25,884 nucleotides of DNA from CAZMMV01 sp964567475 (GCA_964567475.1 CAZMMV010000018.1:1-25884), one strand, 5' to 3'. Shown: positions 1-7,345, counted from the first letter of the stretch. Numbers and translations are program-made. Notes: generated from the letters alone by a model not told the origin.

Positions 1-26
1 TTGTGACTAAATTTTAATTTATCCAA
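1..26 (-). CDS. Possible start of a gene cut by the window edge (spoIVB candidate)
   Basis: A TTG codon at 26-24 opens a frame reading L/M-D-K-L-K-F-S-H that stays open to the edge. An AGGAGAG ribosome-binding site (42-36) sits 9 nt upstream. A second, stronger site, AGGAGGTG (68-61), precedes an alternative GTG frame of only 14 codons that stops before the edge, so the TTG start is preferred. In many Clostridia the gene after recN is spoIVB, followed by spo0A; that is the only reason for the suggested identity. Eight residues cannot confirm a family. Confidence 0.3.
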
Positions 27-165
27 GTATAATCACTCTCCTAGTTGGCTTTAAATTCTTCACCTCCTAATTAGATTTCATACTTAATTTAGCCACTTTA
101 TATAGTTATTATTCGATATAAATCTTATTTTAAATGACAACATATTCTTGTTTTTCCAATAGGAC

Positions 166-198
166 AAAAAAATAGAATCTATATGAAAAATAGACTCT
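166..198 (-). terminator. Intrinsic terminator of recN
   Basis: On the minus strand a 9-bp stem (198-190 with 182-174, one G-U pair) has a 7-nt loop and is followed by a run of T (173-166). The stem begins inside the recN stop codon, so the oapA-tlyA-recN transcript should end here and any gene to the left needs its own promoter. Confidence 0.65.
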
Positions 199-1894
199 AA
201 ATGTTTTTTACTTTTCTGGACATTTCTATCATCTCTTTAGCATGATTTAAAGTTGTTTGAGTTAAATCTACTCCTCCAATTAATCTTGCCATTTCTTCAA
301 CTCTTTCTTTTTCTGTCAATTTATATATTTTAGTTTTAGTTTTACATCCATCTATTGTTTTATTGATTACATAATGATTGTCAGCTAAAGCTGCAAGTTG
401 AGGTAAATGTGAAATGCAAATAATTTGATGACTTTTTGATATCTTTAATATTTTTTCTCCAACTATTTGGCCTGTCCTGCCTGATATACCAGTATCTATT
501 TCGTCGAAAATCATAGTAGGTATATTATCAAAATATGCTAATATGCTTTTAAAAGCTAACATAATTCTTGACATTTCACCACCAGAAACAATTTTAGATA
601 ATGGTTTTAAACTTTCTCCTGGATTTGTAGATATTAAAAATTCAATTTTATCATATCCATTATTTGTAAATTCTTTTGTCCTTTGAAAATTTATTTTAAA
701 ATCTACTTGTAACATATTTAGTTGCATTAATTCCTTTTTAATTTTATTTTCTATAATTTTAGATATATCTTTTCTTTTTATAGATAGTTTTTCAGATAAT
801 ATACCTAAATCTTTTTCTATTTTTTTTATTTCATTATTAATATCTTGGCTTTTCTTTTCATAATTTATTAATAATTCTAATCTTTTTTCACATTTATCTT
901 TAAAGCTTAAAATTTCATCTATACTATTTCCATACTTTCTTTTCAACCTATTGACTAAATCGATTCTATTTGTTAAATAGGTTAATCTTTCATTATCTAA
1001 TTCGATTCTATCTAAATAATCCTTTAATTCCCTATTAACATCATCAAATTCAAATTTAATACTTTCTAATCTGGAATTTAAAACATTAAAAGAATCATCA
1101 TATCTACTAATCTTTTTTAATATAGCTATTGATTTGTTTATTAAATCAATGGCTCCAAGATTTTCAACACTATCATAATCTAAGTAGCTTATAGCTTCTT
1201 CTAAGGAATCAAATATAGCTTTTGAATTGAATACTCTATTATATTCTTTTTCTAAGTCTTCTTCGTCTTTATAGCTTAATCGAGCTTCTTTTATTTCTTC
1301 AATTTGAAAATTTAAGATATCTATTTCCCTATCTCTTTTACTACTATCCATGGATATATCATTAAGTTTTTTCTTTTGCTTTGAAAATTCTTCATGTTTG
1401 CTTTTAATTTTTGATTTTAAATCAAGCAACTCTTTATCTCCAAATGAATCTACTAATATTCCATGATTTGAAGAATTTAATAAAGATTGATGTTCATGTT
1501 GGCCAAATATATCTACTAATTTATTAGTTATATTTTTCAACATAGATAGATTTATATTTCTTCCATTTACTTTAGAAAGACTAGGACCTTCTATATTTAT
1601 TTCTTTAGTTATGATTAAAAGATTATCACTATCTAAACTGATACTATATTTATTTAATAAGGGTAAGATTTCTGTAGGATTTTCTAGATAAAAAACTCCT
1701 TGAAGCACTGCTTTTTTATATCCAGATTGAATTAAGTCCTTGCTAGACCTAGAACCTAAGATTATACCTATTGCATCTACTAATATAGATTTTCCAGATC
1801 CTGTTTCTCCAGTAATTATGTTTAATCCTTTAGCAAAATTTACATTAATATCATCAATTATAGCAAAATTTTTAATGTTTATTTCTACTAACAT
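197..1894 (-). CDS. recN: DNA repair protein RecN
   Basis: RecN is an SMC-like ATPase that acts at DNA double-strand breaks and promotes recombinational repair on the nucleoid. The 565-aa length is normal for the family. The N-terminal half-ATPase has the Walker A motif GETGSGKS at residues 29-36. A long Lys/Glu-rich coiled-coil region fills roughly 155-400. The C-terminal half carries the ABC signature VSGGE (436-440), Walker B TMIFDE (460-465) and the H-loop region ISHLPQLAALAD (495-506). ATG start, with a GGAGG site 8 nt upstream. It lies 22 nt after tlyA and is the last gene of its transcript. In many Firmicutes argR sits between tlyA and recN; here it is missing. Confidence 0.97.
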   Translation of the reverse strand: MLVEINIKNFAIIDDINVNFAKGLNIITGETGSGKSILVDAIGIILGSRSSKDLIQSGYKKAVLQGVFYLENPTEILPLLNKYSISLDSDNLLIITKEINIEGPSLSKVNGRNINLSMLKNITNKLVDIFGQHEHQSLLNSSNHGILVDSFGDKELLDLKSKIKSKHEEFSKQKKKLNDISMDSSKRDREIDILNFQIEEIKEARLSYKDEEDLEKEYNRVFNSKAIFDSLEEAISYLDYDSVENLGAIDLINKSIAILKKISRYDDSFNVLNSRLESIKFEFDDVNRELKDYLDRIELDNERLTYLTNRIDLVNRLKRKYGNSIDEILSFKDKCEKRLELLINYEKKSQDINNEIKKIEKDLGILSEKLSIKRKDISKIIENKIKKELMQLNMLQVDFKINFQRTKEFTNNGYDKIEFLISTNPGESLKPLSKIVSGGEMSRIMLAFKSILAYFDNIPTMIFDEIDTGISGRTGQIVGEKILKISKSHQIICISHLPQLAALADNHYVINKTIDGCKTKTKIYKLTEKERVEEMARLIGGVDLTQTTLNHAKEMIEMSRKVKNI

Positions 1895-1916
1895 ATAAAA
1901 CCTCCACTAAAAAATT

Positions 1917-2714
1917 TTAATCAAAATCTTTATGTGCTTCTTCTACAACTTCTAATATTTTTTTATCATCTATTAAGTTATTAACATTATTTTTTAAATA
2001 AATTAAAAATTCAATATTTCCAGTGGCTCCTGTAATAGGTGAATAGGTTAATCCATATGGGCCTAATTTATTTTCAATACAATAATCTATTGTATTTTTT
2101 ATTACATCATAATGCACCTTCTTATCCCTTATAACTCCTTTTTTACCAACCTTTTCTCTACCAGCTTCAAACTGTGGTTTTATTAATGCTACAATTTCTC
2201 CATTTTCATGTAAAAGTTCTTTAGCTACAGGTAGCACTAATTTCAAAGAAATAAAAGAAACATCAATGGAAATAAAATCAATTTCCTGTCCAATTTCCTC
2301 TTTTTCAACGTATCTAATGTTAGTTCTTTCCATTACTATAACTCTTTTATCATTTCGTAGTTTCCAATCTAGTTGTCCATATCCTACATCTATAGCAAAT
2401 ACCTTCTTTGCTCCATTTCTAAGCATACAATCAGTAAAGCCACCTGTAGAAGCCCCTATATCCATAGAAACTTTATCCTTAAGATCTAACCCAAAAAAAC
2501 CTATAGATTTTTTGAGTTTTAATCCACCACGACTTACATATATATTTGGATTTGTTTTTACTCTTATTTCTATATTTTCATCTAATTTTTGACCTGGTTT
2601 ATCAATTCTCTCAGTACCAACAAAAACAGAACCTTCCATGATAACTCTCTTACCTTTTTCTCTAGATTCAACCAAACCTTTTTCAAATAAAATAACATCT
2701 GCTCTTTTTTTCAT
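1917..2714 (-). CDS. tlyA: TlyA-family rRNA (cytidine-2'-O)-methyltransferase / hemolysin A family
   Basis: The characterised TlyA methylates the 2'-O of cytidines in 16S and 23S rRNA using S-adenosylmethionine. The 265-aa product has an N-terminal S4 RNA-binding domain (about 1-60) with the conserved SRGGLKL motif (61-67), then an FtsJ/RrmJ-like methyltransferase fold. The SAM-binding loop is DIGASTGGFTD (85-95), with DVSFISL at 151-157, IKPQFE at 178-183 and PITGATGNIEF at 226-236. It starts at ATG after GGAGAG, 23 nt downstream of oapA, and is followed closely by recN. The tlyA-recN order is the usual Firmicute one. The exact target base in this organism cannot be told from sequence. Confidence 0.93.
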   Translation of the reverse strand: MKKRADVILFEKGLVESREKGKRVIMEGSVFVGTERIDKPGQKLDENIEIRVKTNPNIYVSRGGLKLKKSIGFFGLDLKDKVSMDIGASTGGFTDCMLRNGAKKVFAIDVGYGQLDWKLRNDKRVIVMERTNIRYVEKEEIGQEIDFISIDVSFISLKLVLPVAKELLHENGEIVALIKPQFEAGREKVGKKGVIRDKKVHYDVIKNTIDYCIENKLGPYGLTYSPITGATGNIEFLIYLKNNVNNLIDDKKILEVVEEAHKDFD

Positions 2715-2737
2715 TTATCAACTCTCCATATTATATA

Positions 2738-3334
2738 TTACTTTTTCTTTTTCTTATCATCTTTAAAAATCTTTATTTTAAAATTTGTTTCTATGAAATT
2801 TAAAATAACAGCTATTTTAAAAATGATTTTTTCGCTATGTAGTAGGGCTATTGATTTACCTAATGCTTTTCCACCTACAGTAAAAGAAGCTATTAAGGAA
2901 GTAAGTATTGTTGTTAATATTGTTCCATTTAACATTGAATACTTATCAATTAACTTATATATAATAGTTGTTCCCACTGCACCTGATATAATTCCACTAA
3001 TATCTCCTATAACATCATTACAAAAGTTAGATACTTGACTTGCATTTCTAACTAAGTTAATAGCATATTTTGCTTCTTTAATTTTATTAGCTGCCATAGC
3101 ATGAAAAGGTCTTTCTTCTGCTGCAGTAACAGCTATACCTATTATATCAAAACTAATTCCAAGGACTATTATTAAAATAAGTACAATAAATGCCATTAAA
3201 ATTTCTATGTTTGCAACAAGACTTTCAGTGATTATAGAAAATACTACAGCAAAAATAAATGTCCATATACTTATAAAAAAAACCCAATTCAAATTATATT
3301 TTTTTATACCATTTTTCTCATCTTTTTTAGCCAT
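2738..3334 (-). CDS. oapA: OLE-associated membrane protein OapA
   Basis: OapA binds OLE RNA and brings it to the membrane. In Halalkalibacterium (Bacillus) halodurans the pair is linked to resistance to alcohol, cold and magnesium stress. This 198-aa protein has four predicted membrane helices (about 16-38, 44-66, 111-128, 138-156), a charged loop AAEERPFHAM (71-80), and a DxxxD motif (D107-V-I-G-D111), which is a conserved feature reported for OapA. The Lys-rich tail (KDDKKKKK) could contact RNA. The ATG start follows TTGGAGGC. It begins 47 nt downstream of the OLE terminator with no obvious promoter of its own, so it probably depends on read-through. Assignment rests on topology, the motif and the neighbouring RNA. 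Confidence 0.87.
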   Translation of the reverse strand: MAKKDEKNGIKKYNLNWVFFISIWTFIFAVVFSIITESLVANIEILMAFIVLILIIVLGISFDIIGIAVTAAEERPFHAMAANKIKEAKYAINLVRNASQVSNFCNDVIGDISGIISGAVGTTIIYKLIDKYSMLNGTILTTILTSLIASFTVGGKALGKSIALLHSEKIIFKIAVILNFIETNFKIKIFKDDKKKKK

Positions 3335-3380
3335 TTAAAATTGCCTCCAATAATTCTTTTAACTTTTCCCCATATAAGTA

Positions 3381-3409
3381 CAAAAAGCTGATAGCTTTAA
3401 GCTATCAGC
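3381..3409 (-). terminator. Intrinsic terminator of OLE RNA
   Basis: A perfect 10-bp stem (AGCTGATAGC class, 3409-3387) with a 3-nt loop is followed on the minus strand by TTTTTG. It forms the 3' end of the OLE transcript and separates it from oapA. Termination is probably partial, because no promoter is apparent between it and oapA. Confidence 0.85.
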
Positions 3410-3980
3410 AATACAGTGGTAATAAATTGAGTAAATCTTACGGCTTTAGGTCCAGCAGGATTTCCCTGATAGATACTGTATGTCGCCATAACAGCGGTTT
3501 CCCTTTCATTCTATCACTACCCTGTCACCAAAGATAGAACTGGATTGCCACTGAGTCCGCACTGTAATCCCCAATTTACTTCTTAGAACAGTCTAGGAGT
3601 TTTCCTCTACAGCCATTCTATTCCTTAGCCTCTTTTGCAAAATAGATTTCGGCAACAATATAAGATTCGTATGGGCCCTTCAACAAATCAAATAGATTAA
3701 TGCCATCCGCCAAACTTCACTCAAGGCAGGCTACTCTACTATTCGTATTTTAAAAAATGGTAGGTTAATCATGATATGTGTAAATATCATGTCTCCACGA
3801 AAGCAGGGTCAACGCCTACATGCCATTGTAGATCGCCCCGTCTCTCTTACTCCCAGAAATAACCCTCGACTGGGCGTCGCGAGCCAAAACAAGGAACTTC
3901 ATCGATATGCCCTTCGACGGATTTTTAGCCCCGTCCTCAAGAATAGTTGCGCTGACTAGAATACTGTACCACTAGATTTA
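3387..3980 (-). ncRNA. ole: OLE RNA (ornate large extremophilic RNA)
   Basis: A ~590-nt region with no supported ORF fills the ispA-oapA gap. It is less AT-rich than its surroundings and rich in pairing segments. The ends can close on each other: AGTGGTA near the 5' end (3973-3967) pairs with TACCACT near the 3' end (3421-3415). Internal hairpins include CATGATAT/ATATCATG and CTACA/TGTAG. A sigma-A-type promoter lies just upstream and an intrinsic terminator ends it. Known OLE RNAs are about 600 nt, lie in the xseB-ispA-tlyA-recN neighbourhood of Firmicutes and directly precede oapA, all as seen here. The RNA forms a membrane ribonucleoprotein with OapA; other partners (OapB, OapC) would be encoded elsewhere. 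The call is from context, size and structure, not from a covariance search. Confidence 0.88.
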
Positions 3981-3985
3981 GTTTA

Positions 3986-4014
3986 ATTATAACATAAAAA
4001 ACAGTCAAATTCAA
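3986..4014 (-). promoter_or_regulatory. Vegetative (sigma-A type) promoter of OLE RNA
   Basis: The -35 element TTGAAT (4014-4009) and the -10 element TATAAT (3991-3986) are separated by exactly 17 nt, giving a predicted start near 3979. The promoter begins 16 nt after the ispA stop. OLE can therefore be made independently of the upstream nusB-ispA transcript. Confidence 0.75.
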
Positions 4015-4029
4015 TAAATATAATAAATA

Positions 4030-4899
4030 TTAGCTTTTTCGATTTGTTAATTTCTCTGTTAATTCTATAAAAAAATCAGTATCTTTGTTATTTAGATTTC
4101 TTAAAGTTTTAATAGCATTATCACTATATTCTTCAACTTTTTCTTTAGCTTTATTTATATCATAAAAAGTTAAATAGGTTAATTTATCTATAGATTTATC
4201 TTCTTCAAAATCCAATATGTCATCTCTTATTTGATAAGCCATTCCTAAATTATATCCAAAATCTCTCATTATTTCTATTTCACTTTCATTGGCATTTCCT
4301 ATAATAGCACCTGAAACTAAAGCTGACCTTATCAAGGCTGCAGTTTTAGTTTTATACATAAAAATTAATTTATCTTCTGTCGTAGTTTCATGACTTGCCA
4401 AAAGATCTACAACTTGACCTCCAATCATGCCATTAACTCCAGAATACTTACTTATTTCTTTTAAAGCTCTAGTAAATTTTTTGTATTCCAATGAATTTTT
4501 TGCATTATCTGAGATGAAATTAAGTACAAATTCAAATGCCAAATTAAGAAGACCATCTCCTGCTAAAATTGCCATGGCTTCACCAAATACTTTATGTGTG
4601 GTAGGTTTTCCTCTTCTAAAATCATCATTGTCCATAGCTGGTAAATCGTCATGAATAAGTGAATAAGTATGTATCATTTCAATAGCTATAGCATAAGGTA
4701 TTGCATCATTATAATTTCCTTTAAACATTTCGCAACTCTTTAATGCCATAATAGGTCTAAGTCTTTTACCGCCAGTAAATATACTGTATTCTATAGCTTC
4801 AAAAACCTTCTTTTGATATGTATCTTCTGATAGTAAAACATTTTTTATTTCTAAATCCATAATATCTTTAAATTTATTTAATTCTTTAAAAAAATCCAT
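4030..4899 (-). CDS. ispA: Farnesyl diphosphate synthase (geranyltranstransferase)
   Basis: This trans-prenyltransferase condenses isopentenyl diphosphate with dimethylallyl and geranyl diphosphate to give the C15 precursor of undecaprenyl phosphate and quinones. The start is taken at the ATG at 4899 (289 aa), because GGAGG lies 6 nt before it. The longer frame to 4923 adds eight residues without a ribosome-binding site. Visible motifs are GGKRLRP (43-49), the first Asp-rich motif DDLPAMDND (84-92), GGQ (160-162) and the second Asp-rich motif DDILD (226-230). The spacing between the Asp pair and the third residue of the first motif fits the short-chain (FPP) subgroup. The start overlaps the end of xseB by 14 nt, so translation is probably coupled. 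dxs, often the next gene, is absent, and OLE RNA follows instead. Confidence 0.95.
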   Translation of the reverse strand: MDFFKELNKFKDIMDLEIKNVLLSEDTYQKKVFEAIEYSIFTGGKRLRPIMALKSCEMFKGNYNDAIPYAIAIEMIHTYSLIHDDLPAMDNDDFRRGKPTTHKVFGEAMAILAGDGLLNLAFEFVLNFISDNAKNSLEYKKFTRALKEISKYSGVNGMIGGQVVDLLASHETTTEDKLIFMYKTKTAALIRSALVSGAIIGNANESEIEIMRDFGYNLGMAYQIRDDILDFEEDKSIDKLTYLTFYDINKAKEKVEEYSDNAIKTLRNLNNKDTDFFIELTEKLTNRKS

Positions 4900-5134
4900 T
4901 ATCTTCCTCCATGGGAAATTCAACTTCTTCTATTTCTTCAAAATCATCCTTTAATAAAAGTCTTACTTCTCCTTCTGCTTTTGATAATAAATCATTACAG
5001 TAATTATATAACTTTATTCCTTTTTTAAATTTTTCAATAGATTGATCTAAACTACAATTTTCTGTTTCTAGATCTTCTAATATAGCATTAAGATTTTCAA
5101 TAGCCTTCTCATATGTTAAATCTATATTATTCAT
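4886..5134 (-). CDS. xseB: Exodeoxyribonuclease VII small subunit
   Basis: XseB is the small helical subunit that multiplies around XseA to form exonuclease VII, which degrades single-stranded DNA in both directions to oligonucleotides. The 82-aa product matches the family length and has the typical pattern TYEKAIENLNAILEDLE (7-23), then a Leu-rich second helix. The Glu-rich tail EEVEFPMEEDNGFF is also usual. It starts at ATG after GGGGG, overlaps the end of xseA by 8 nt and overlaps the ispA start by 14 nt, so the three genes form a tightly coupled block. Confidence 0.95.
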   Translation of the reverse strand: MNNIDLTYEKAIENLNAILEDLETENCSLDQSIEKFKKGIKLYNYCNDLLSKAEGEVRLLLKDDFEEIEEVEFPMEEDNGFF

Positions 5135-6347
5135 CTATATTATCCCCCGTTTCTATATTTTTAATGATTGCTCCTACTTTTCCATCCTTTAGGAGTATTT
5201 TTATAGAATCATCAATATTTATTTCTGATATAGACTTTATTGTTTTATTATTTTCATCAACTAAAATTCCACATCCATTTTTAAAAGCTAAAGAAGGATC
5301 CAATAAATCCAACTTACCTTTTATTTTTAGTAATTTAAGTTTTTGATCTTCGATTGTTTTATCTTTTAAATAAAGCAAATCTTTATATACACTTTTTAAT
5401 TCTTGCTTTTTGTTTTTCAAATTATTATCAGGACTAAAATATCTAATTTTATTATTTAAATGTTTTAACTCCATTTCATATTTTCCTATTTGTCCCAAAA
5501 TATCTTTAACTAATTTATTATATTTACTATCTAAATCATAAAGTAAATTCCTTGTATCTGGCACAGCTAATTCTGCAGCAGCTGATGGGGTAGGTGCCCT
5601 AAGATCAGATACAAAATCTGCAATGGTAAAATCTGTTTCATGACCTACAGCTGAAATAATAGGTGTTTTTAAATGATATATTGTTCTAGCAACTTCTTCA
5701 TCATTAAATGCAAATAGCTCCTCTATAGAACCTCCACCTCTTCCAGCAATTATAGTATCTATATCGCCCCTACTGTCTAAGTATTTCAAAGCTTGGCAAA
5801 TATTCTTAGGAGCGACATCTCCTTGTACTAGAGATGGATATACTATTATATTACAAGTTGGACATCTTCTATTAATAACATTTATTATATCTTTAATAGC
5901 TGCACCTGTAGATGATGTAACTACCCCTATATTTTTAGGCATAAAAGGAATACTTTTTTTATTTTCATTTAAAAAAAGTCCCTCATGGTCTAATTTCTTT
6001 TTTAATTCTTCAAACTGCCTATATAAATCTCCTTGCCCACTTTGCTTTAAAAATCTTACATATAATTGATAAGAACCTTCCTTTTCATAAAGTGATATAT
6101 AGCCAGTAGCTATGACCTTCATTCCTTCTTTTGGGATAAAACTCAAGTTAGTATTATCTCTTTTAAACATTACAGATTTTATTTTACCCTTTTCATCCTT
6201 TAGATTAAAATACATATGCCCGCTATAATGGTGATTAAAATTTGATATTTCTCCTTCTATACTTATATTAGAAAGGATCATGTCTGTTATAAAAAGTCTC
6301 TTGATATAACTGTTAACTTCAGACACTTTTAAGGCTTTTACACTCAT
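5127..6347 (-). CDS. xseA: Exodeoxyribonuclease VII large subunit
   Basis: XseA is the catalytic subunit of exonuclease VII, used in mismatch repair and in removal of single-stranded DNA. The 406-aa product has an N-terminal OB-fold (about 1-100, with the EGEISN motif at 31-36), then the catalytic domain with GVVTSSTGAAI (141-151), GRGGGSIEEL (202-211) and GHETDFTIAD (235-244) followed by LRAPTPSAAAEL (249-260). A long charged coiled coil at about 270-350 is where the XseB subunits bind. ATG start with GGAGGT upstream, 16 nt after nusB. No motif is missing. Confidence 0.97.
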   Translation of the reverse strand: MSVKALKVSEVNSYIKRLFITDMILSNISIEGEISNFNHHYSGHMYFNLKDEKGKIKSVMFKRDNTNLSFIPKEGMKVIATGYISLYEKEGSYQLYVRFLKQSGQGDLYRQFEELKKKLDHEGLFLNENKKSIPFMPKNIGVVTSSTGAAIKDIINVINRRCPTCNIIVYPSLVQGDVAPKNICQALKYLDSRGDIDTIIAGRGGGSIEELFAFNDEEVARTIYHLKTPIISAVGHETDFTIADFVSDLRAPTPSAAAELAVPDTRNLLYDLDSKYNKLVKDILGQIGKYEMELKHLNNKIRYFSPDNNLKNKKQELKSVYKDLLYLKDKTIEDQKLKLLKIKGKLDLLDPSLAFKNGCGILVDENNKTIKSISEINIDDSIKILLKDGKVGAIIKNIETGDNIDE

Positions 6348-6363
6348 ATATAACCTCCATATT

Positions 6364-6774
6364 TTACTTTGTATTATCTATTGTTTTAACAAATCCTCCA
6401 AGTACACCATTTATAAATTTAAATGAATCTTCAAGACTATATTTCTTTACAATTTCTATTGCTTCATTAATAGATACTTGAATGGGAATATCTTCTCTAT
6501 ATAAGATTTCATATATAGCTATCCTAAGTACAGCCAGATCAATTTTAGCTAATCTGGATATACCCCAACCCTCTATATTATTCTTAATATGTTCATCAAT
6601 TTCTTCTAAATTATCTTTTATTTTAACTGTTGCATCTACAATATACTCTTTTTCAAATTTATCAAAGTCGAAATTTTCTAAATAAAAATCAATAGTTTCT
6701 TGAGAAAACTCCTCATTTATTTCCATTTGATAAAGCAATTTCATTGTTCCTTCTCTTGCTTGTTTTCTTCCCAT
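6364..6774 (-). CDS. nusB: Transcription antitermination factor NusB
   Basis: NusB binds boxA RNA with NusE (ribosomal protein S10) and supports antitermination during rRNA transcription. The 136-aa all-helical protein starts MGRKQAREGTMKLLYQME, matching the family opening (RxxAREAALQxLYQxE), and contains the characteristic IAKIDLAVLRIAIYEI-type helix (here about 106-121) and a late NEAIEIVKKY-S motif. It is the first gene of nusB-xseA-xseB-ispA. The ATG start follows AAGGAGG. folD, present between nusB and xseA in Bacillus, is absent. Confidence 0.96.
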   Translation of the reverse strand: MGRKQAREGTMKLLYQMEINEEFSQETIDFYLENFDFDKFEKEYIVDATVKIKDNLEEIDEHIKNNIEGWGISRLAKIDLAVLRIAIYEILYREDIPIQVSINEAIEIVKKYSLEDSFKFINGVLGGFVKTIDNTK

Positions 6775-6802
6775 GTTTTCCTCCTTAACATTTTAAAACA
6801 TT

Positions 6803-6837
6803 ATTATAACTTAACAAATATGGAGGAAATATTCCTC
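6803..6837 (-). promoter_or_regulatory. Probable nusB operon promoter with overlapping palindrome
   Basis: A perfect -10 TATAAT (6808-6803) would start transcription near 6796, about 20 nt before the nusB ATG. No good -35 sits at 16-18 nt upstream. That place is covered by the inverted repeat GAGGAA-TAT-TTCCTC (6837-6823). The palindrome could be an operator or part of a second hairpin after the upstream terminator. Confidence 0.45.
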
Positions 6838-6851
6838 ATTTTATTAAATTC

Positions 6852-6880
6852 AAAATTACCCTCTGACTTTCAGAGGGTAA
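6852..6880 (-). terminator. Intrinsic terminator of the Asp23 gene
   Basis: A perfect 11-bp stem (TTACCCTCTGA, 6880-6870, with 6866-6856) and a 3-nt loop are followed on the minus strand by TTTTG. It lies 13 nt after the Asp23 stop codon and insulates the nusB operon. Confidence 0.85.
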
Positions 6881-6892
6881 ATATATATTTAT

Positions 6893-7276
6893 TTAATCTT
6901 CTTCCTCTTGAATTTCTTTAGGAAAACTTACATCTTGAATATTTACGTTAACTGATTTCACTTCTAAACCTGTCATATTTTCAACAGTATCTTTTACATT
7001 TTTTTGTACCTTTACTCCAATTTCAGATATTTTAATTCCATATTCTACAGTTATAAATATATCTATATTTGCTTCCTTTTCATTAATATCTACTTTAACA
7101 CCCTTAGATAAATTTTTCATACCTAACATTTCAGTAATACCGCCAGTAATGCCACCACTCATGCTAACTACACCATCAATTTCATTTGCAGCTACACCAG
7201 CAATAATTGAAATAACTTCATTGGAAATTCTTACATTTCCATTTTCAGTATTTTCATTTTTAAATTCATCTTGCAA
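6893..7276 (-). CDS. yqhY: Asp23/Gls24 family protein (YqhY-like)
   Basis: Asp23/Gls24 proteins are envelope- or stress-linked. In Bacillus, YqhY sits between accBC and nusB and affects acetyl-CoA carboxylase activity. The protein shows the full family core: G-N-V-R-I-S-N-E-V near the N-terminus, then IAGVAANEIDGVVSMSGG, a V-D-I-N strand, ITVEYGIKISEIG, and the closing VKSVNVNIQDV. The frame runs to a GTG at 7291, but GGAGGTG lies inside that extension. The start is therefore set at the TTG at 7276 (127 aa, 7 nt after GGAGG). It has its own promoter and terminator. accB and accC, present at this place in Bacillus, are absent. Confidence 0.9.
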   Translation of the reverse strand: MQDEFKNENTENGNVRISNEVISIIAGVAANEIDGVVSMSGGITGGITEMLGMKNLSKGVKVDINEKEANIDIFITVEYGIKISEIGVKVQKNVKDTVENMTGLEVKSVNVNIQDVSFPKEIQEEED

Positions 7277-7310
7277 ACTAAACACCTCCACTGAATAAGT
7301 TCTTAAAGTT

Positions 7311-7339
7311 ATTATATCAGAGGGATATATTATTTACAA
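7311..7339 (-). promoter_or_regulatory. Sigma-A type promoter of the Asp23 gene
   Basis: TTGTAA (7339-7334) and TATAAT (7316-7311) are spaced by 17 nt, with an extended -10 TG one base upstream. The predicted start is near 7304. It lies just downstream of the spoIIIAH stop and so gives vegetative expression separate from the sporulation operon. Confidence 0.75.
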
Positions 7340-7345
7340 ACATTT

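Noticed and set aside
2266..2592. 108-codon plus-strand frame opposite tlyA, and similar frames opposite spoIIIAF, xseA and pilD
   Set aside because: They are antisense shadows of well-supported genes, with no start signals and low-complexity products.
3771..3959. 62-codon frame on the plus strand opposite the OLE RNA
   Set aside because: It has no ribosome-binding site, unrelated composition, and is fully explained as the antisense of a structured RNA gene.
3387..3980. Alternative identities for the large RNA: RNase P RNA, tmRNA, group II intron
   Set aside because: A GAGGAAAACTCC piece recalls the RNase P core, but the matching 3' ACAGAA region and the other P4 partner are not found. No tRNA-like ends (tmRNA) and no domain V hairpin or reverse transcriptase (intron) are present. 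The neighbours fit OLE.
4899..4923. Longer IspA starting at 4923
   Set aside because: The added eight residues overlap xseB more deeply and have no ribosome-binding site, while GGAGG lies just before the ATG at 4899.
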